From contig JACSYO010001013.1 of assembly GCA_016806645.1 (NCBI GenBank), forward strand, positions 1,471,001-1,535,000: DNA of 64,000 nt. Reading direction: 5' to 3'. Under the pieces are notes generated by a model. The model worked only from the letters and a program-made list of their open reading frames with translations, was not told the DNA's origin and made no database searches. Made by a program: the position numbers and the translations under genes. The stretch is from Ophiodon elongatus. Lineage: Eukaryota; Chordata; Actinopteri; Perciformes; Hexagrammidae. Of the stretch, positions 28,842 to 40,868 are shown piece after piece (the stretch's first letter is position 1; each line of letters opens with the position of its first letter).

Positions 28842-31800
28842 GTGTGTCATTGAGTGGATGTCAGACTGGAGTATAAAGGAGGGCAGTGTGCTAATCAATT
28901 CGAACAAATGAACTGATTAAAAACATGAAAGACAAAAGAAAGTCCAGAGTACTCCAGATGTAGAAATTTGTGATTTGTTTAAATCCTTCACGCATTCGTG
29001 GTGACAGCCGAGGCAACCCATGGAAAAAAATGTATTTGTCTTTACCGGAGAAGATGAGCACCGTGTCACATATGCATCCCCAAGATGCGTCTAGTGTGAC
29101 GGTGCAGCTGTTCAAAAGCTTGTAAATGTCGGCGTGAGGTCAACACGCAGCATCACGCAGCCTGTCATTATCGTAGGCTGACGGCATGAGGCCGAGCCGG
29201 GACATGTCAGATTACATGTGCAAAACTAAACGTGACTCATTAGAGAAAGCTCGCAGTAACCGAGTTACAGACCCTTCGGATGATCGAACGAACTTTCACG
29301 ATGGACAGATGCGTCCCGGCTGTTGATTCAGATGGAATCCAGCTTCATCTGTTGATGAAATGATGGTTTCCTGAAACTAATTTGGTATTTCCTGTTTAAA
29401 CAAATTACCACAGTGGCTGAATCACATGAAAAAAAGAAAACAGACAGTAACTGATGAAAACGTATCCCATTTAAAGGAGTTGTTCGACTGTTGCCTTTTC
29501 TTGGCCAGAGTGACGTGAGACGATCAGTACCACTTAGACGGTTAGCCTAGCTTAGCACAAAGACTGTAAGTAAAGGGAACCAGCTAGCATGGTTCTGTCC
29601 AAAGACAACAAATCAGCACCTTTTAAAGCTCACTAATTCACATTAATGAATTGAAGAAAAGACGAAGGAAGGGAATAAATGAATAATTAGAGAAAAACAA
29701 AAAAGTCAGTACATAAAGAAATGCATAATATAGATTCAAGTAAACATGCTGAATATGAACAGTGGTGTATTAATCAGCAGTCAGACTTTGAGTGCTGTAT
29801 CCCCCGATGTCACACAGGATCAGATGAGAGGAGACCCAGTAATCCCGCTCTGTTGGGGTTATGTCTGTCTATATTTAGGAGAAGACCTCAGGAACTAGTG
29901 GCTAAAAGCATAGTTAGGTCTCCAAACCACTGGCTCCGTCCAATAACCCCACAGCTGTTGTGTTAGTGGACGTGTGATGAGAGGGATGGACGAGGAAGGA
30001 GAGGAATCTGGGAGGGTAAACGATACGCGAGCAGTAATACAAGAAGCAATGTTTCAAAATATACTTGTAAGGGAGAGAGTCGGTAAAGACATAAAAAGTG
30101 AAAAGCTCTGATATACCTGGCTAAAAAGCTCACCAATACAGTCGCTGAACTGTCAGCCTTCATTTAAACACAAATGTCTTCCTTCACTGCCATTTTTGGT
30201 CAGGAACGTCGTCCCCTTTATGACCTGCCGGTGTTCCCAGCTGGTCGGGGAAAGTAAACACGAGCGATAATCATCTTTTCCCCCAGCAGACAGCGGCCTT
30301 AAAGGGGCACGGCGCCAAGTTTACACATCGAGATCAGTTTATTTGATCTTCGTGTCCTCAGCCTGTGGAAACAGTTGTATACCGTCTTCTGTCGCTCTGA
30401 AGGAGCCAGTCTGAGAAAATAACCCTGGTGATGTCATCAGAGTTATTTTAGCTTGAGCGTGGAGACGATACATTTAGAACAATAAAGGTCTTTGCACACC
30501 CGGGGCGTGACAAATATACAAATTGCAAATGCAAAGTTCTCTGCTGGGAATATTTTGCATCAAAAGTTATTCATCCCGGCAGCGATGCAAATTAGCTATA
30601 TGCAACACTTTCTTTAGATTCATGCAGGCAGATGATCAAACCAGATGATCCTATTGATCCAGAACAGCGTCTGGATTTTATGAGGTAAATTATTGTATAG
30701 CTGTATAAGCTATTTTTTTTTATTTTTGTCCGTTCCACACAAAGTGATTTAGTAGTTTTCGCTTTTATGCCACGTAGTATTTGCATTTGTGTGAAAAGTA
30801 ACAGTTAGGAAAAATATATTGACGTGGCAATAAATCGCACAAAAAAACCCTGTGAAGGCCTCAAGCCTGTGTTAAAAACTTGGGCCTTGATTGACTCAGG
30901 CGGTTACCAGGCAGGCAGTGACATTGCAATTTAGTTGTATTATGGGAAGCGTATGACTCACCAAATGTAGACTATGGGTATAAAGCCCACAATGGGCACC
31001 ATATTTTATATGGCAATCTCTGCTGTATCAATTTTCTAATCTGTCTCCTTCAAGTTTCCCAACTTTAAAGTCGTATTAACTGTTTAACTCTGACGTGTTT
31101 TTTTATTTTTTTATTTGTTTAATGCGCTACAAGCTCTAAACACAATGTTAGAAAATGGTTGCCTATGAACACATCCAGAAAATACAGAGAAACGTCATCA
31201 TTCATTTGGAATGTCAGTCCGATCTCCTTTTAGCTTTGTTTTGTTCTCCACCAACTCCTGAGGGGAAATATCCGCCTCTTTAGCAGCTTAATGCTCCACC
31301 ATGTTCACCAGCTAGTCTCTAAAACTGTCTGGCTGCAGTCAGGTGATAGGAGCTCTTAATTAGTTTGACACTAGCAGTGATCCCTTTTTACTTTACAGAT
31401 AGTCATTTGATACACTGTTGAAATATTGATGAAGGCAGCTTTAAATACAGTACTAGCTTGAATACTGTGTGCTTCACTACAGCCAGATTGGTTTCCCCAG
31501 TGCTGTTCTTATTGGAAAGCTTATGACTGAAACTGGATTCTCTCTTTCCTTTTTGAATCCCTCACTTCATTCATTCTTACTTCGCATGTTTTACTTACAA
31601 AACTACATACACCTATATTTCTATATTGTACTCAAGTATCTTAAGTTAACAGTGCAGCATTTGGTTTTTATCTTGTTTCTTCTTCAGCTTTTGGGATTTT
31701 TCATGCAAGCAGATCAGTTGAAGAAGGAAGGAAAGGAAATGAAAGGGGGGGGAGAGAAAAGGTAGCGGAGGCAGCGAAGACAAAAGAAGAAAAAGAAAAC

Positions 31801-34800
31801 AGACAGTACTTCAAACAAAGACAAATGTTTGACGTGACAACTGAGCTAAACGAAAGAATCCAATAAAAAGCATAGTTGTGCACAGTGTCAGGTAACAGAC
31901 ATCAGAGCCGTAAAACATACAGTAAGACAGCAGCCCCCCCAACAAATGCTCCACTGTAAATCACTGCTCCCTCTTTGGCAGCATGAGACATCCCCTCAGC
32001 ACTTTCATCCAGTTATTTATAGGCAGATGACCTAATTCAAGTTTCAATGCAGCGTCCCAGCGTAGCTATGTCCCGTAATGCAATATGGCTGAGCATAGGT
32101 CACGGCCTGTATAGTGTAAGTGCGGGAATGTGCAGTTGGGTTTGAAGTTGCCTCCGAAGGTATTTTTCGGTGACCCTGGTGTCTCTCTGGGAATTCTTAT
32201 TCATCTTGGACACTTCCTGGCCAGCGGAATACATATTCCATCTGGATGCTGTCACTTAGTGGGAAGCAGCGCATGTTTACTTTATCTCCATGACAAGGGA
32301 CGAGCAGTTTACATGCGTGCATACCAACCAGCTCAACCTGCACCTCAGAGAGCAGCTCGTGCTTGGCAGGGTGCATGTGGTGGGGGGAAAAAGAAGGTAG
32401 ATTTAGGTCATGCATGGCCTGAATCTTTTCTGTTATGAGTTTGACTGAATAGCTGGGCTTCTTAGTGGAGTCTGTGTTTTGTATTTCGCAGGAGTATTTA
32501 GGCCAGGTGAGACTCTCATGATTCCAGCAGGGGAACATGAACAGTTGAGTTGTGCATTACGAGATGAAGTGTCAGTGATGGAGAACAGACCATAGGTTTT
32601 TACAATGCTGCCCCAACTGTACATACAGGACCATTGGAATGGGAATTTTTGGAGTAACCCAGCAACATCTCTCAATCTCAATACCAGAAGCCTTTATTGC
32701 TAGAAGGCATGTATTATTTAAATAGGAAAACTTAAACCTTTAGATAAAATATACTCATGGAAGATTAAATATAGCCTAATACAAGACTAACTAACAGGAC
32801 CAAAATAAGTTCAATAGGAAAAACAAAACGAGTACAAACAGACTAATTTCCCTTCGCTTCCACTAATGTGCTAAACAAAGGTTTTCATAACCCTCTTTCT
32901 AGGTCCCAAACTTCTCACGACCCCCATCAATTAGAGATGTCAGTTGAATTTGAGCAAGGAATATTTTGGTTAGTGGTTGAAACTCAAAATTGATAATATA
33001 GAAATCTTTATGGATCTTTTTTTCAAGGCCTTAAACTAATATTTAGTAATGTGAAAAAAAAAACGTTTGGGGGATTAATTAGCAAAGCAATCAAAATAAA
33101 GTGTCTATATTTCTGTTATATATTATTTTTCTTCTACCCACTTCCAGATCACCCCCGGCAGTAAGGCCGCCGTAGCCAACTTGTGTGCCGGTGACGTCAT
33201 CCTGGCCATCGAGGGAGTCCCAGCCGCAGACTTGCTGCATTGCGAAGCCCAGAACAAGATAAAAGAGTCCACCCATCAGCTCAGTCTCACTGTTGAAAGG
33301 TCATATGCAGCAACAAAAAGCATGCACACAAACAGGTGGTGGGCACAGTAGAGGCAACACCTTCACAGTATAATGGAATGTAATACGTTAGCTTAGATCT
33401 CCATAACACATGCTGATACTGCGCAGCAGTGGTTCCCAACCTTTTTGGCTTTTAACAAAAGGTTACAAAATTGTAAACCCCAGTTTCTATTAGCACAGGC
33501 CGAGGCCTCTACAGGACTAAATGGGTAATACTATCCTCCAAGCTGGAGCACGTGTCTGCTGAACATGGGAGAGGTTAGCCTTCTGGGCTTTCTGCCAGAA
33601 AGGGTTTATTTTAACCCAAATCATGAGAATTCCCTTGGTTGAGTGCTCTGCCTGTGCATATAGAACTGGAGTTACAATATTGTAAACCTTCGTTCTAACT
33701 CACGCAGGCGCTCTACTGGACTCTATGGGTATAGTGGGTGAAGCCCGATGAATGCGAATCCCTGTCGCATGAACACATGCGACATGAAATCGACCCAACC
33801 ACACGGATCCTGACCGACCGGCCGCAGTGGTCATCACAAGAGGGAAGTCACGGCGGAGCAATGTCGGTGGTGAGGTTCTGTGGGGAGGCTGATGTACCGG
33901 ACACCGATGACATATCGCCGCCATCTTCACTGTCAACCACAGATTAGGCAGGTGACTCAGCAGGCATGACCGGATGCAGCAGCCGGGGTAAGGACCACGA
34001 CGCTGTCGATCTCGAGCTCCTCCTCGCTCCCATCGCGGATGACCATCACATTGAAGTGTGTCGTAAATGATCCCGCTGACGTCGAATCCAAGGCCGTGCT
34101 CGGCAGGCAGTGCAGGCTGGTGGCTGCTCGACACTGCTCTCTGCAGGGTCCCCGCTAAGGCACTTGAAGCCGGGGGTTGCGAAGGCACTGACGAGGTTCT
34201 TGGAGCGGCAACTCCATCCATGGAGAACGGCAGTCACTGGGCAAATGGCGAGATAAAGGATGTCGAGCAGTGATGTGTACTGCCTTATATTCTGTGCGGT
34301 GCCTGCTCAACACTGCTCTCTGCGGGGTCCCCACTAAGGCACTTGAAGCCGGCGTTGTGAAGACATGGCGGGGCACTGACGAGGTTCTTGGAGCGGCGAC
34401 TCCATCCATGAAGAACGGCAGTCACTGGGCAAATCGCGAGATAAAGGACGTCGAGCAGTGATGTGTGCTGCCTTATATCCTGTGCGGTTCGCTCGTACTT
34501 GAGTAGGCACTTCCCGACTACGCCTGTGCAAACTTTCAGTCGGTGAACGGTCGCTTCTGATTGGAGGAGAGTATTACCCAGAGCGTCCAGTAGAGGGCGG
34601 AGCCTGTGTGAGTTAGAGCCCTTTAAAACAAAGTATTGTCTACTTGCGATCCTTAGTCACCTCGGTTGAATGTAAGGGTTAGTGTTTTCTTTGTGTGAGT
34701 GTTCATGCATACACATGTTGGAGGCCTGATGAGTCAACATTGTCCAGTAATGAAAGTCAGAGAAAAATAACCATAAAAATAACCATAATTCCAAATACCT

Positions 34801-37800
34801 CTGCTATACAGTTATACAGCTGTACATATTAATGTGTTCTACAGTTAGGATGCAAGAATTACTTCGCAGTCTGTTTTGACATCGGTCAAATGGCTGTTAT
34901 AGAAAACTTGTGTTTTCTGGAGCTTTACCTTCACTATCTGACGTTTGTTTGAATTTTTTCCAGCTGTGAGCATCTTACACCTTTCTTTTGTGGGTTGCAT
35001 TATGGGACAGTAGTATCCAACAGTACATTCAAAAATCTGGTGAATTTGAACTTAATTTTGTCACTTTACACTCAAACCCCACTTCACGAAGTTAAAACAG
35101 TTTCCCATGGTATGACAGGAAAAGGCCAACATGTGAGCAGATGTTTAAACCTAAGTTTTGCTATGTTATAGGTTGGGATTATAGACGACTCGTACATTCT
35201 CAGACTCAAAAACAGAGTAATTCAACAGCCATTAGTAATGTTGTGGTGACCTTCTGACCAGAATCTGTTTTAATGATTTCCAGGAATGAATCAAGACTGT
35301 GGTCCCCACGTGTTGTGGAGGAGGGTAAAACTCACCCATATAAAATGAACCTAGAAGCAGAACAGCAGGTTTGCAAGAGTTTTTGAGTCATAACCTCACA
35401 TTTGTTCAAGATCACAGTTTTCCTTCACATCATTATCCCATAGTTGTCTCAATAATGACCTTGCTTGCTTCTCCTCCTTAAAGGAATTTAAACCTATTGG
35501 CACGGGTCACAACCGGAAAGCTCAGCCATTTGTTGCGGCAGCGAACATCGATGACACGCATCAGGTGGTCAGTAGCGCCTACAACACCCCGATAGGCCTC
35601 TACTCCTCAGGCAACATCCAGGACGCCATGGAGGGCCAGATCCGAGGCCTGGTTCTACCTAAGCCTGAGAGGTGATGGTTCTCACTCAATCTACAGCTTA
35701 AAGGTGGTAGTCAGGCTCTTTCAAAGCCCTGCATCAATATCTTTAAAAGGCAAATCAGTATGTTATTTTGACATATATGTGAGAGTCAGCTGGCTCTAAT
35801 GTCCTAATAAATAACATTTTGTATTATATGCTTCCAGTGAGGAACTGTCACTGGTATGGTGTTTCCCCCGAGTTTTATTCTAAGCTCAAAACTAGCAAAC
35901 ATTTGAACATTTGTCATCAACAAACTAATACTACGTGTTAAATATAAGCAATTTAGCATGCTACAGTGGCTCAGTTGGCCTTGGGGGCTGCAACAAATCG
36001 TTGATGTTTATAAAATAGTTCAAGAAAAAAGATGTTCACGTTGCTTGTTTTATCTGACTGAAAGGTATAATGATATAAAAACAAGGACCAGCAGTGATTC
36101 CTCACATTTTGGAAGCTGTGAGCAACAAATTATTGGAATTTTTGCTTAATTAAAGTCTTGAATGAATAATCGTTTGTTTGCGAAAATAGTTTTCATAATT
36201 TTCAGCCAAACTACTGATAAAATGAGGCTACACTGGAAACACATATCTGTGATGAAAGAATATAAACTCAAGGTTAGCTTTTTATTGACAAAAGAGAATT
36301 TTCTTCACAGAACTGACCTTCAGCCTTCCCCTCGTGTGTTTCATTAGGCTACCTGATATACAGTGTGTCACATAGAGAACATATCACCACAGGAACGAAT
36401 ATGTCCATGGCTTGACCATAAATTCTGAATAAGACATATCACATCAAAGCTAAGTCATGTCAGCCAATACAATACAGACTCCCTCTACAACCCTCTGATT
36501 TCATTGTAATGTATTTTTGACCACAATAACCAATCAACTAGAGATAATTATTATTTAATAGAACACGATTAAGGAAAGAAAATATTGCTGTATGTCTGAA
36601 AAAGAGCATATTGTTAAACTATGCTTTCTTTTCTCATTTTCCACTTTGAGGTCCAGCTCATGAATTTTCTAACTCCTCCCACATTCTGCATCCAAACCTT
36701 TTTTCTCCTTTTAAGGTTGACTCCCCGTGTCGTAGCTCTGTAATCTACAGCTGGTTGTTCTCACCTGATCGGTGCAGTTAAGATTGCAATGCATCATTTC
36801 TGACACTAGTATGAATCCCTCTTAATAAAACTGACTCAGGGAGGTCTGGGAAAAAGTCGTTTAATTTGTCACTGTCGTATCATATTGCAACTTATAGACC
36901 AAAGCAGTGCTGCGTCATAGATACTAGGAGTGGTGGATTATAACTAAGTATATTTACTACTCAGTATACTTGTACTTCCAGTTTATGCAACTTTACACTT
37001 CTAGTCTCAGTGGAAACTTTGAAACCTTTTACTCCGTTTTTTGTCTGACAGCTTATGTTATTAGCTTTTTCATTAGTTTAGTTTAGTTTATTTTGCACAA
37101 TTTAAAACATACACAAACGTAAAACAAAGTGCAAGAAGAGGCAGAAAACCCACGGAGCTTATTTGAAGCCTCCACCTGTATATAATATTACAATTTCGCA
37201 ATATTGTACAAAATGCACTCAAAATTAATATAGATACGATGTGACTATACGTAATATTGATCAGTATTTTAACAAGATGTGATATGTAATAACAATAATA
37301 ACTCAACATTATCAACAACAACAAAAATAACCATGTCCAGCAGTGAAACCATGTACCTCCAAGTTTGGTGATTTTGATTTTGAATGTTTCTGATTAACTT
37401 GTGAAAATGTTAATCAGAAATTTTTTTTCCTACTTCTTAAGCTAAATTAACAAGAATAAAATAAAGTAAAAAGCCTTGGATCGGCTTAAAAATGATTCCA
37501 CAAAAAAACTGCGATAAACATATGCTGATCTTATAGAATATGATGGTCATGTGTGTGTGTGTGTGCGTGTGTGTGTGCGTGTGTGTGTGTGTGTGTGTGA
37601 ACTTGCTGCTCAGCCCCAGGACTTTGACCAGCATCGAGGATTCTGACGTGTACCAGATGTTACAGAGAGACCAGGAGGAGCCCCAAGAGCCTCGGCAGTC
37701 GGGCTCGTTCCGAGCCCTGCAGGACTTCATCGACAGCGATGGTGAGCTCTTCATTTTTCTCAGACTACTGCTTCCACAACACTAAAACATCTCACAGGTT

Positions 37801-40581
37801 GAAATGATTACAGGTCCAGACACATGTGTGTATTCTTACTGACAGCCAAACAGACGGTTCACGAAGATGTTTTAAAGGCCACAGTAATCTATTTTCTAAA
37901 TTAGCTTTTTATTATGAGTTATGGGGTTCTGCATGAACACACTGTTTTCTGCCAAAGTTAGAACCATTTTGGTTCTTTCACATTTGACCTTTTTGTATTT
38001 ATTTTTTTCTCTGATCTCTTCTCACTGTTTTGAAGTGGGCGGGGTTCATCTGGAAAAAATATGCAATCACATACATTTGATTGAAGATGTTTTTTTTTTG
38101 TTTTTTTTTACATTGCTACCTATTTATTAGTGAGTATTTAATGTTAAAACGCATTACTTAAAATGTGAAGCAAAGTTTTCAGGGTATTGAAAAGTATTTT
38201 ACATTACTACTGCAATTTTCTCTTCATGAGACGCAGTTCTTTTGGGGGGGTTTAGGAATGACATTGTTGCCGTGTAGAAGTTCCAGTCTACTACATTTCC
38301 TTCTGGAGTGATGAGGGCTGGAGAACATAATTGTAGTTAGAGCGTTTTCATAGGGTGCAGCAGCAAATGTTTTTGATTTCTTACGGCTTACTTTTTTCAA
38401 AGGCGATTTATATTTTTACGCACAGCAGGACCATTTTTGGGGGATTTGGTGTCCTGCCCAAAGACACTTCCACATGCGGACAAGAGGAGCCAGGGATTGA
38501 ACAACCTTCTGTAACTCCTACGCTACAGTTTAATTTACTGAACCACGTTGCTCATTTGATGACCTTTTAACTGTGGCATAAACAATTATATCGATTGAAT
38601 TATTTTAGGCCACAGGGAACAAAGATGCAGATTAACACTATTGTTTAAATCATTTATGCAATATTTTGATCCTGTATGACTCATAACATACAGTATGCTA
38701 CACAATATATAATTGAGGCGCGCCCTCATGTTTTACCCACGTTCAAGTGTAGTGTTGGAGCTACACAATGCTTCATTACAAAAGCACTCCTCCATGTGTT
38801 TCCTCTTGTAATTGACTGTAAAAATGCATCCTGATAGGGTTGAAGTTATGAAATATGCTCATACCCGATAAGGAAGCATTCATTAGGACTTCAAGAGGCT
38901 ATAAGTGTCCTTGTGTGTTTTTTTTGTATTGTTCGGAAGCTCAGGGTTGTTTTGATGCGTGGTCTCTCTCCCCGTGTGGGCAGGCACTCGTCCCATTGTG
39001 ACCAGGACGGTGAAAGCCCCGACAACCAAACCAACTACGCCCACAGGAAACCTGCAGAAACTGCCCGTCTGCGACAAGTGCGGGAATGGGATCGTGTGAG
39101 TAAAATATAGAGGGAAAAAAATGAATCATCTGTGATTCACATTCAGAGCCTCCGTGAATCGATACAAACAAAAGCATCACAGTCCAGAGCAGCAACACCA
39201 CAAACTATAACTTGTATGGAAATGTATTAACACCCCTTTTGTCTGAACATACGCAGGCTGAACATTACTGTATGAGCTTCATAAAATACTTTGTATTGCA
39301 GGGCTGAACTGCAATACAGCAGAATTGAACTGTTATAACACACATGTAACACAAATCTACATTGTTTAACAAATGTAGAAATCCTTTTGTTCATTGACCA
39401 CACTAACCTTAACCATAAAAAGAAAAATAATAATAATAAACCACTTTTACGTTGGCATTTAAAGTCTCGAAAAAGACCTTGTCATTTCATCGCCAAGGCC
39501 TTTTCCAAGTGGCTAACCAATGAAAATATGAATGTAACTTACAGTAAAATAATTTAAATCATGTATGATATGTGTTCACAACTATGTCTAATCAGCTAGT
39601 GAATAATTTATACACGTATATTAATAGTAATAATAATGCTTAATGCTTAATTACATTGTAATTATGTAATTATATATGATATATTAATGTGTGACTGTGT
39701 AATCAAGTATTCGTGTTTAAACACCAGTTATAGATGCTTCATTGGAGGAGTTATTATGGTTGACTAAAAACCTTAATAAATACTGTAAAAGTTTACTTAC
39801 ACACTTTATACCGTTCATTAGGTTATTATAAATGCTATGCGGGAGTTAAAGTAACGAGTTACCGTAATAGATTTGTATGTACATAGCTAATTCAGTCTCA
39901 ACGAGTTTAACAAATCAGGTTCTTCTTTACCTTCCTTAACACCACCGTGTGTTGAATTTCTATTATTATTTATTACGAGATCGTTCATATTATTATGATG
40001 TGTGTTTTTTTCATGTTGAAAATGTTGGTGCAGTCACCAGTTTATGGAAGGGGGTTTTTTATACTACATTATGCTATACTGGCTTTACTATTACTATTAC
40101 TACTACTACACTATTGTAAGCTATTGTATTGAGTTACGGTAACAGCTCTCGAGGAAGCCGCCTTCCAGTGCATGCGTCGGTGGCTTTTATTGTGACGGAT
40201 ACAACGGAAAGAGGGGAAGTGAAGGGTGGTTCTAGTTTGGTTGGTGTGAAGAAGAAATAAAGTGGATGCCGTCTTGCGCAGACTACGGAACCCCGTGTAT
40301 TATTTTATTACTGTTATAAAGTACAGGTGCACAATAACCCTCGGCTACACTATTCTTTTCGTTTGACGTCTCCCTCTTTGTCGTTCTACAGCGGCACGGT
40401 GGTCAAAGCACGAGACAAATACCGTCACCCCGGCTGCTTTGTGTGCTCCGACTGTGACGTCAACCTCAAACAGAAGGGCTATTTCTTCGTGGAGGGGCAG
40501 CTGTACTGCGAGACTCACGCTCGCGCTCGGATGAGACCACCGGAGGGACACGACCTCATCACAACTTTCCCTTCTGCATAG
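28349..40581 (+). CDS. pdlim3: pdlim3 (ALP, actinin-associated LIM protein), whole gene
   Basis: Muscle Z-disc and intercalated-disc protein whose PDZ domain binds alpha-actinin-2; this role is known for the family. Coding exons: 28349-28441, 33148-33299, 35284-35368, 35484-35671, 37620-37741 (or from 37614), 38984-39095, 40392-40581, all with agreeing phases. They total 942 bp, about 313 aa, near the shorter mammalian isoforms. Order: PDZ (PAPWGFRLAGG carboxylate loop) over exons 1-2, LWSPRVVEEGKTHPYKMN in exon 3, ZM-like motif (YNTPIGLYSSGNIQDAMEGQ) in exon 4, QSGSFRALQ in exon 5, single LIM domain in exons 6-7. Its position beside sorbs2 matches human 4q35. Confidence 0.95.
28793..28840 (+). 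repeat. (CA)n microsatellite
   Basis: About 23 CA units in pdlim3 intron 1. Confidence 0.95.
29475..29640 (+). repeat. teleost-type dispersed repeat fragment
   Basis: It contains ttagcctagcttagcacaaa, then gactgtaagtaaagggaac and tagcatggttctgtccaaag, a string seen repeatedly in fish genomes as a nonautonomous element. The boundaries are approximate and the family name is not known to me. Confidence 0.5.
33148..33299 (+). CDS. pdlim3: pdlim3 exon 2, PDZ body
   Basis: 152 bp, phase 0 in and phase 2 out, acceptor acttccag, donor GAAAG|gtcata (weak but required by frame). It encodes ITPGSKAAVANLCAGDVILA and IEGVPAADLLHCEAQNKIKE, then HQLSLTVE. It aligns along its length with mammalian PDLIM3. 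Confidence 0.94.
33428..34650. mobile_element. nested nonautonomous DNA transposon with inverted ends and internal tandem duplication
   Basis: A hAT-like left end (cagtggttcccaacc) starts at 33428. Three related terminal segments follow: 33462-33540 (+), 33671-33745 (+) and 34560-34640 (-). The 33695 copy (ctaactcacgcaggcgctct) pairs with the reverse complement of 34585-34616. Inside, a unit of about 179 bp is duplicated (34119-34290 and 34298-34487), sharing taaggcacttgaagccg and cagtcactgggcaaat. There is no transposase ORF. It lies in pdlim3 intron 2. Confidence 0.6.
34651..35283 (+). other. pdlim3: remainder of pdlim3 intron 2
   Basis: AT-rich intron sequence with nothing recognised; the acceptor gatttccag precedes 35284. 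Confidence 0.45.
35284..35368 (+). CDS. pdlim3: pdlim3 exon 3
   Basis: 85 bp, phase 2 in and phase 0 out, donor CAG|gtttgc. It encodes NESRLWSPRVVEEGKTHPYK and MNLEAEQQ, matching the THLWSPQVSEDGKAHPFKIN segment of mammalian PDLIM3. Confidence 0.93.
35484..35671 (+). CDS. pdlim3: pdlim3 exon 4, ZM-like motif
   Basis: 188 bp, phase 0 in and phase 2 out, acceptor ccttaaag, donor GAGAG|gtgatg. It encodes FKPIGTGHNRKAQPFVAAAN and then SSAYNTPIGLYSSGNIQDAM. This is the position where ALP and ZASP proteins carry the ZASP-like motif needed for alpha-actinin rod binding. The mammalian alternative exon with serine-rich sequence was not found. Confidence 0.93.
36926..37060 (+). repeat. hAT-type dispersed repeat end
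   Basis: The segment ggtggattataactaagtat, then tactcagtatacttgtactt, resembles the common teleost element that starts ggtggaaagtaactaagtac. Related sequence in the opposite orientation is at 62185-62342. Confidence 0.5.
37075..37180 (+). repeat. LINE 3'-end-like fragment
   Basis: agtttagtttattttgcac and then ggcagaaaacccac..cttatttgaagcctcc, recalled as a fish retrotransposon tail. There is no coding sequence in it. Confidence 0.35.
37549..37598 (+). repeat. pdlim3: (GT)n tract beside the pdlim3 exon 5 acceptor
   Basis: About 50 bp of GT with two GC steps, ending 15 bp before the first possible AG. In RNA it is a UG repeat, the preferred target of CELF- and TDP-43-type proteins (known specificity). 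Its effect on exon 5 is inferred. Confidence 0.9.
37620..37741 (+). CDS. pdlim3: pdlim3 exon 5
   Basis: 122 bp, phase 2 in and phase 1 out, donor GATG|gtgagc. It encodes TLTSIEDSDVYQMLQRDQEE and PRQSGSFRALQDFIDSD, matching SDVYRMLHDN and QPRQSGSFRVLQ of mammals. Two acceptors six bases apart (ctcag at 37613 and cccag at 37619) both keep frame, adding or dropping two residues. Confidence 0.93.
37742..38983 (+). other. pdlim3: pdlim3 intron 5
   Basis: 1.2 kb without a gene. A repeat-like segment at 38430-38570 (ggtgtcctgcccaaagacac, acatgcggac) matches a common fish element end. Confidence 0.45.
38984..39095 (+). CDS. pdlim3: pdlim3 exon 6, LIM start
   Basis: 112 bp, phase 1 in and phase 2 out, acceptor gtgggcag, donor ATCGT|gtgagt. 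It encodes GTRPIVTRTVKAPTTKPTTP and then LPVCDKCGNGIV, with the first two zinc ligands (C-x2-C) of the LIM domain. Confidence 0.94.
39096..40391 (+). other. pdlim3: pdlim3 intron 6
   Basis: 1.3-kb AT-rich intron; nothing recognised. Confidence 0.45.
40392..40581 (+). CDS. pdlim3: pdlim3 last coding exon, LIM body
   Basis: 190 bp, phase 2 in, acceptor gttctacag. It encodes GTVVKARDKYRHPGCFVCSD, then CDVNLKQKGYFFVEGQLYC and ETHARAR, ending TTFPSA and TAG. The remaining LIM zinc ligands (H, C, then C-x2-C spacing, C, H) are all present. Confidence 0.96.
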
Positions 40582-40862
40582 ATTCACACCCAACACTCGG
40601 ACACACACACATACACGCACACGCACGCGCGAACAGACACTTCTGTGTCCTACATCTGTTGTATGTGTTTGTCTGCACTTGTTTATCTGGTGTTGTCTGT
40701 GTGCGATGATATATCGGGAAGAACACACTGTACTCTCTGATCTCGACATTGAGATGTTGTTCTCTGTGTAGGTTGTTTAAAGCAGCCTGGCTGTAGAGCC
40801 CAGCGGCAGTGACTACAAAACACACTGAGACTTGCCAGTTTCTCATAATTTGTTGTCTTTGC

Positions 40863-40868
40863 AATAAA
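40863..40868 (+). promoter_or_regulatory. pdlim3: pdlim3 polyadenylation signal
   Basis: AATAAA (gcaataaagac) lies 282 bp after the pdlim3 stop with T-rich sequence downstream. It gives a short 3'UTR. Confidence 0.75.

Larger units (their letters stand above)
28442..33147 (+). other. pdlim3: first pdlim3 intron, no gene seen
   Basis: 4.7-kb intron. It contains (CA)n at 28793-28840 and a teleost-type dispersed repeat near 29460-29640. The rest shows no coding potential or repeat that I recognise. Confidence 0.5.
35672..37613 (+). other. pdlim3: pdlim3 intron 4
   Basis: 1.9 kb. A hAT-type 'agtggtggattataactaag' fragment (36926-37060) and a LINE-tail-like stretch (37075-37180) are visible. It ends in a (GT)n tract immediately before the acceptor. 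Confidence 0.5.
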
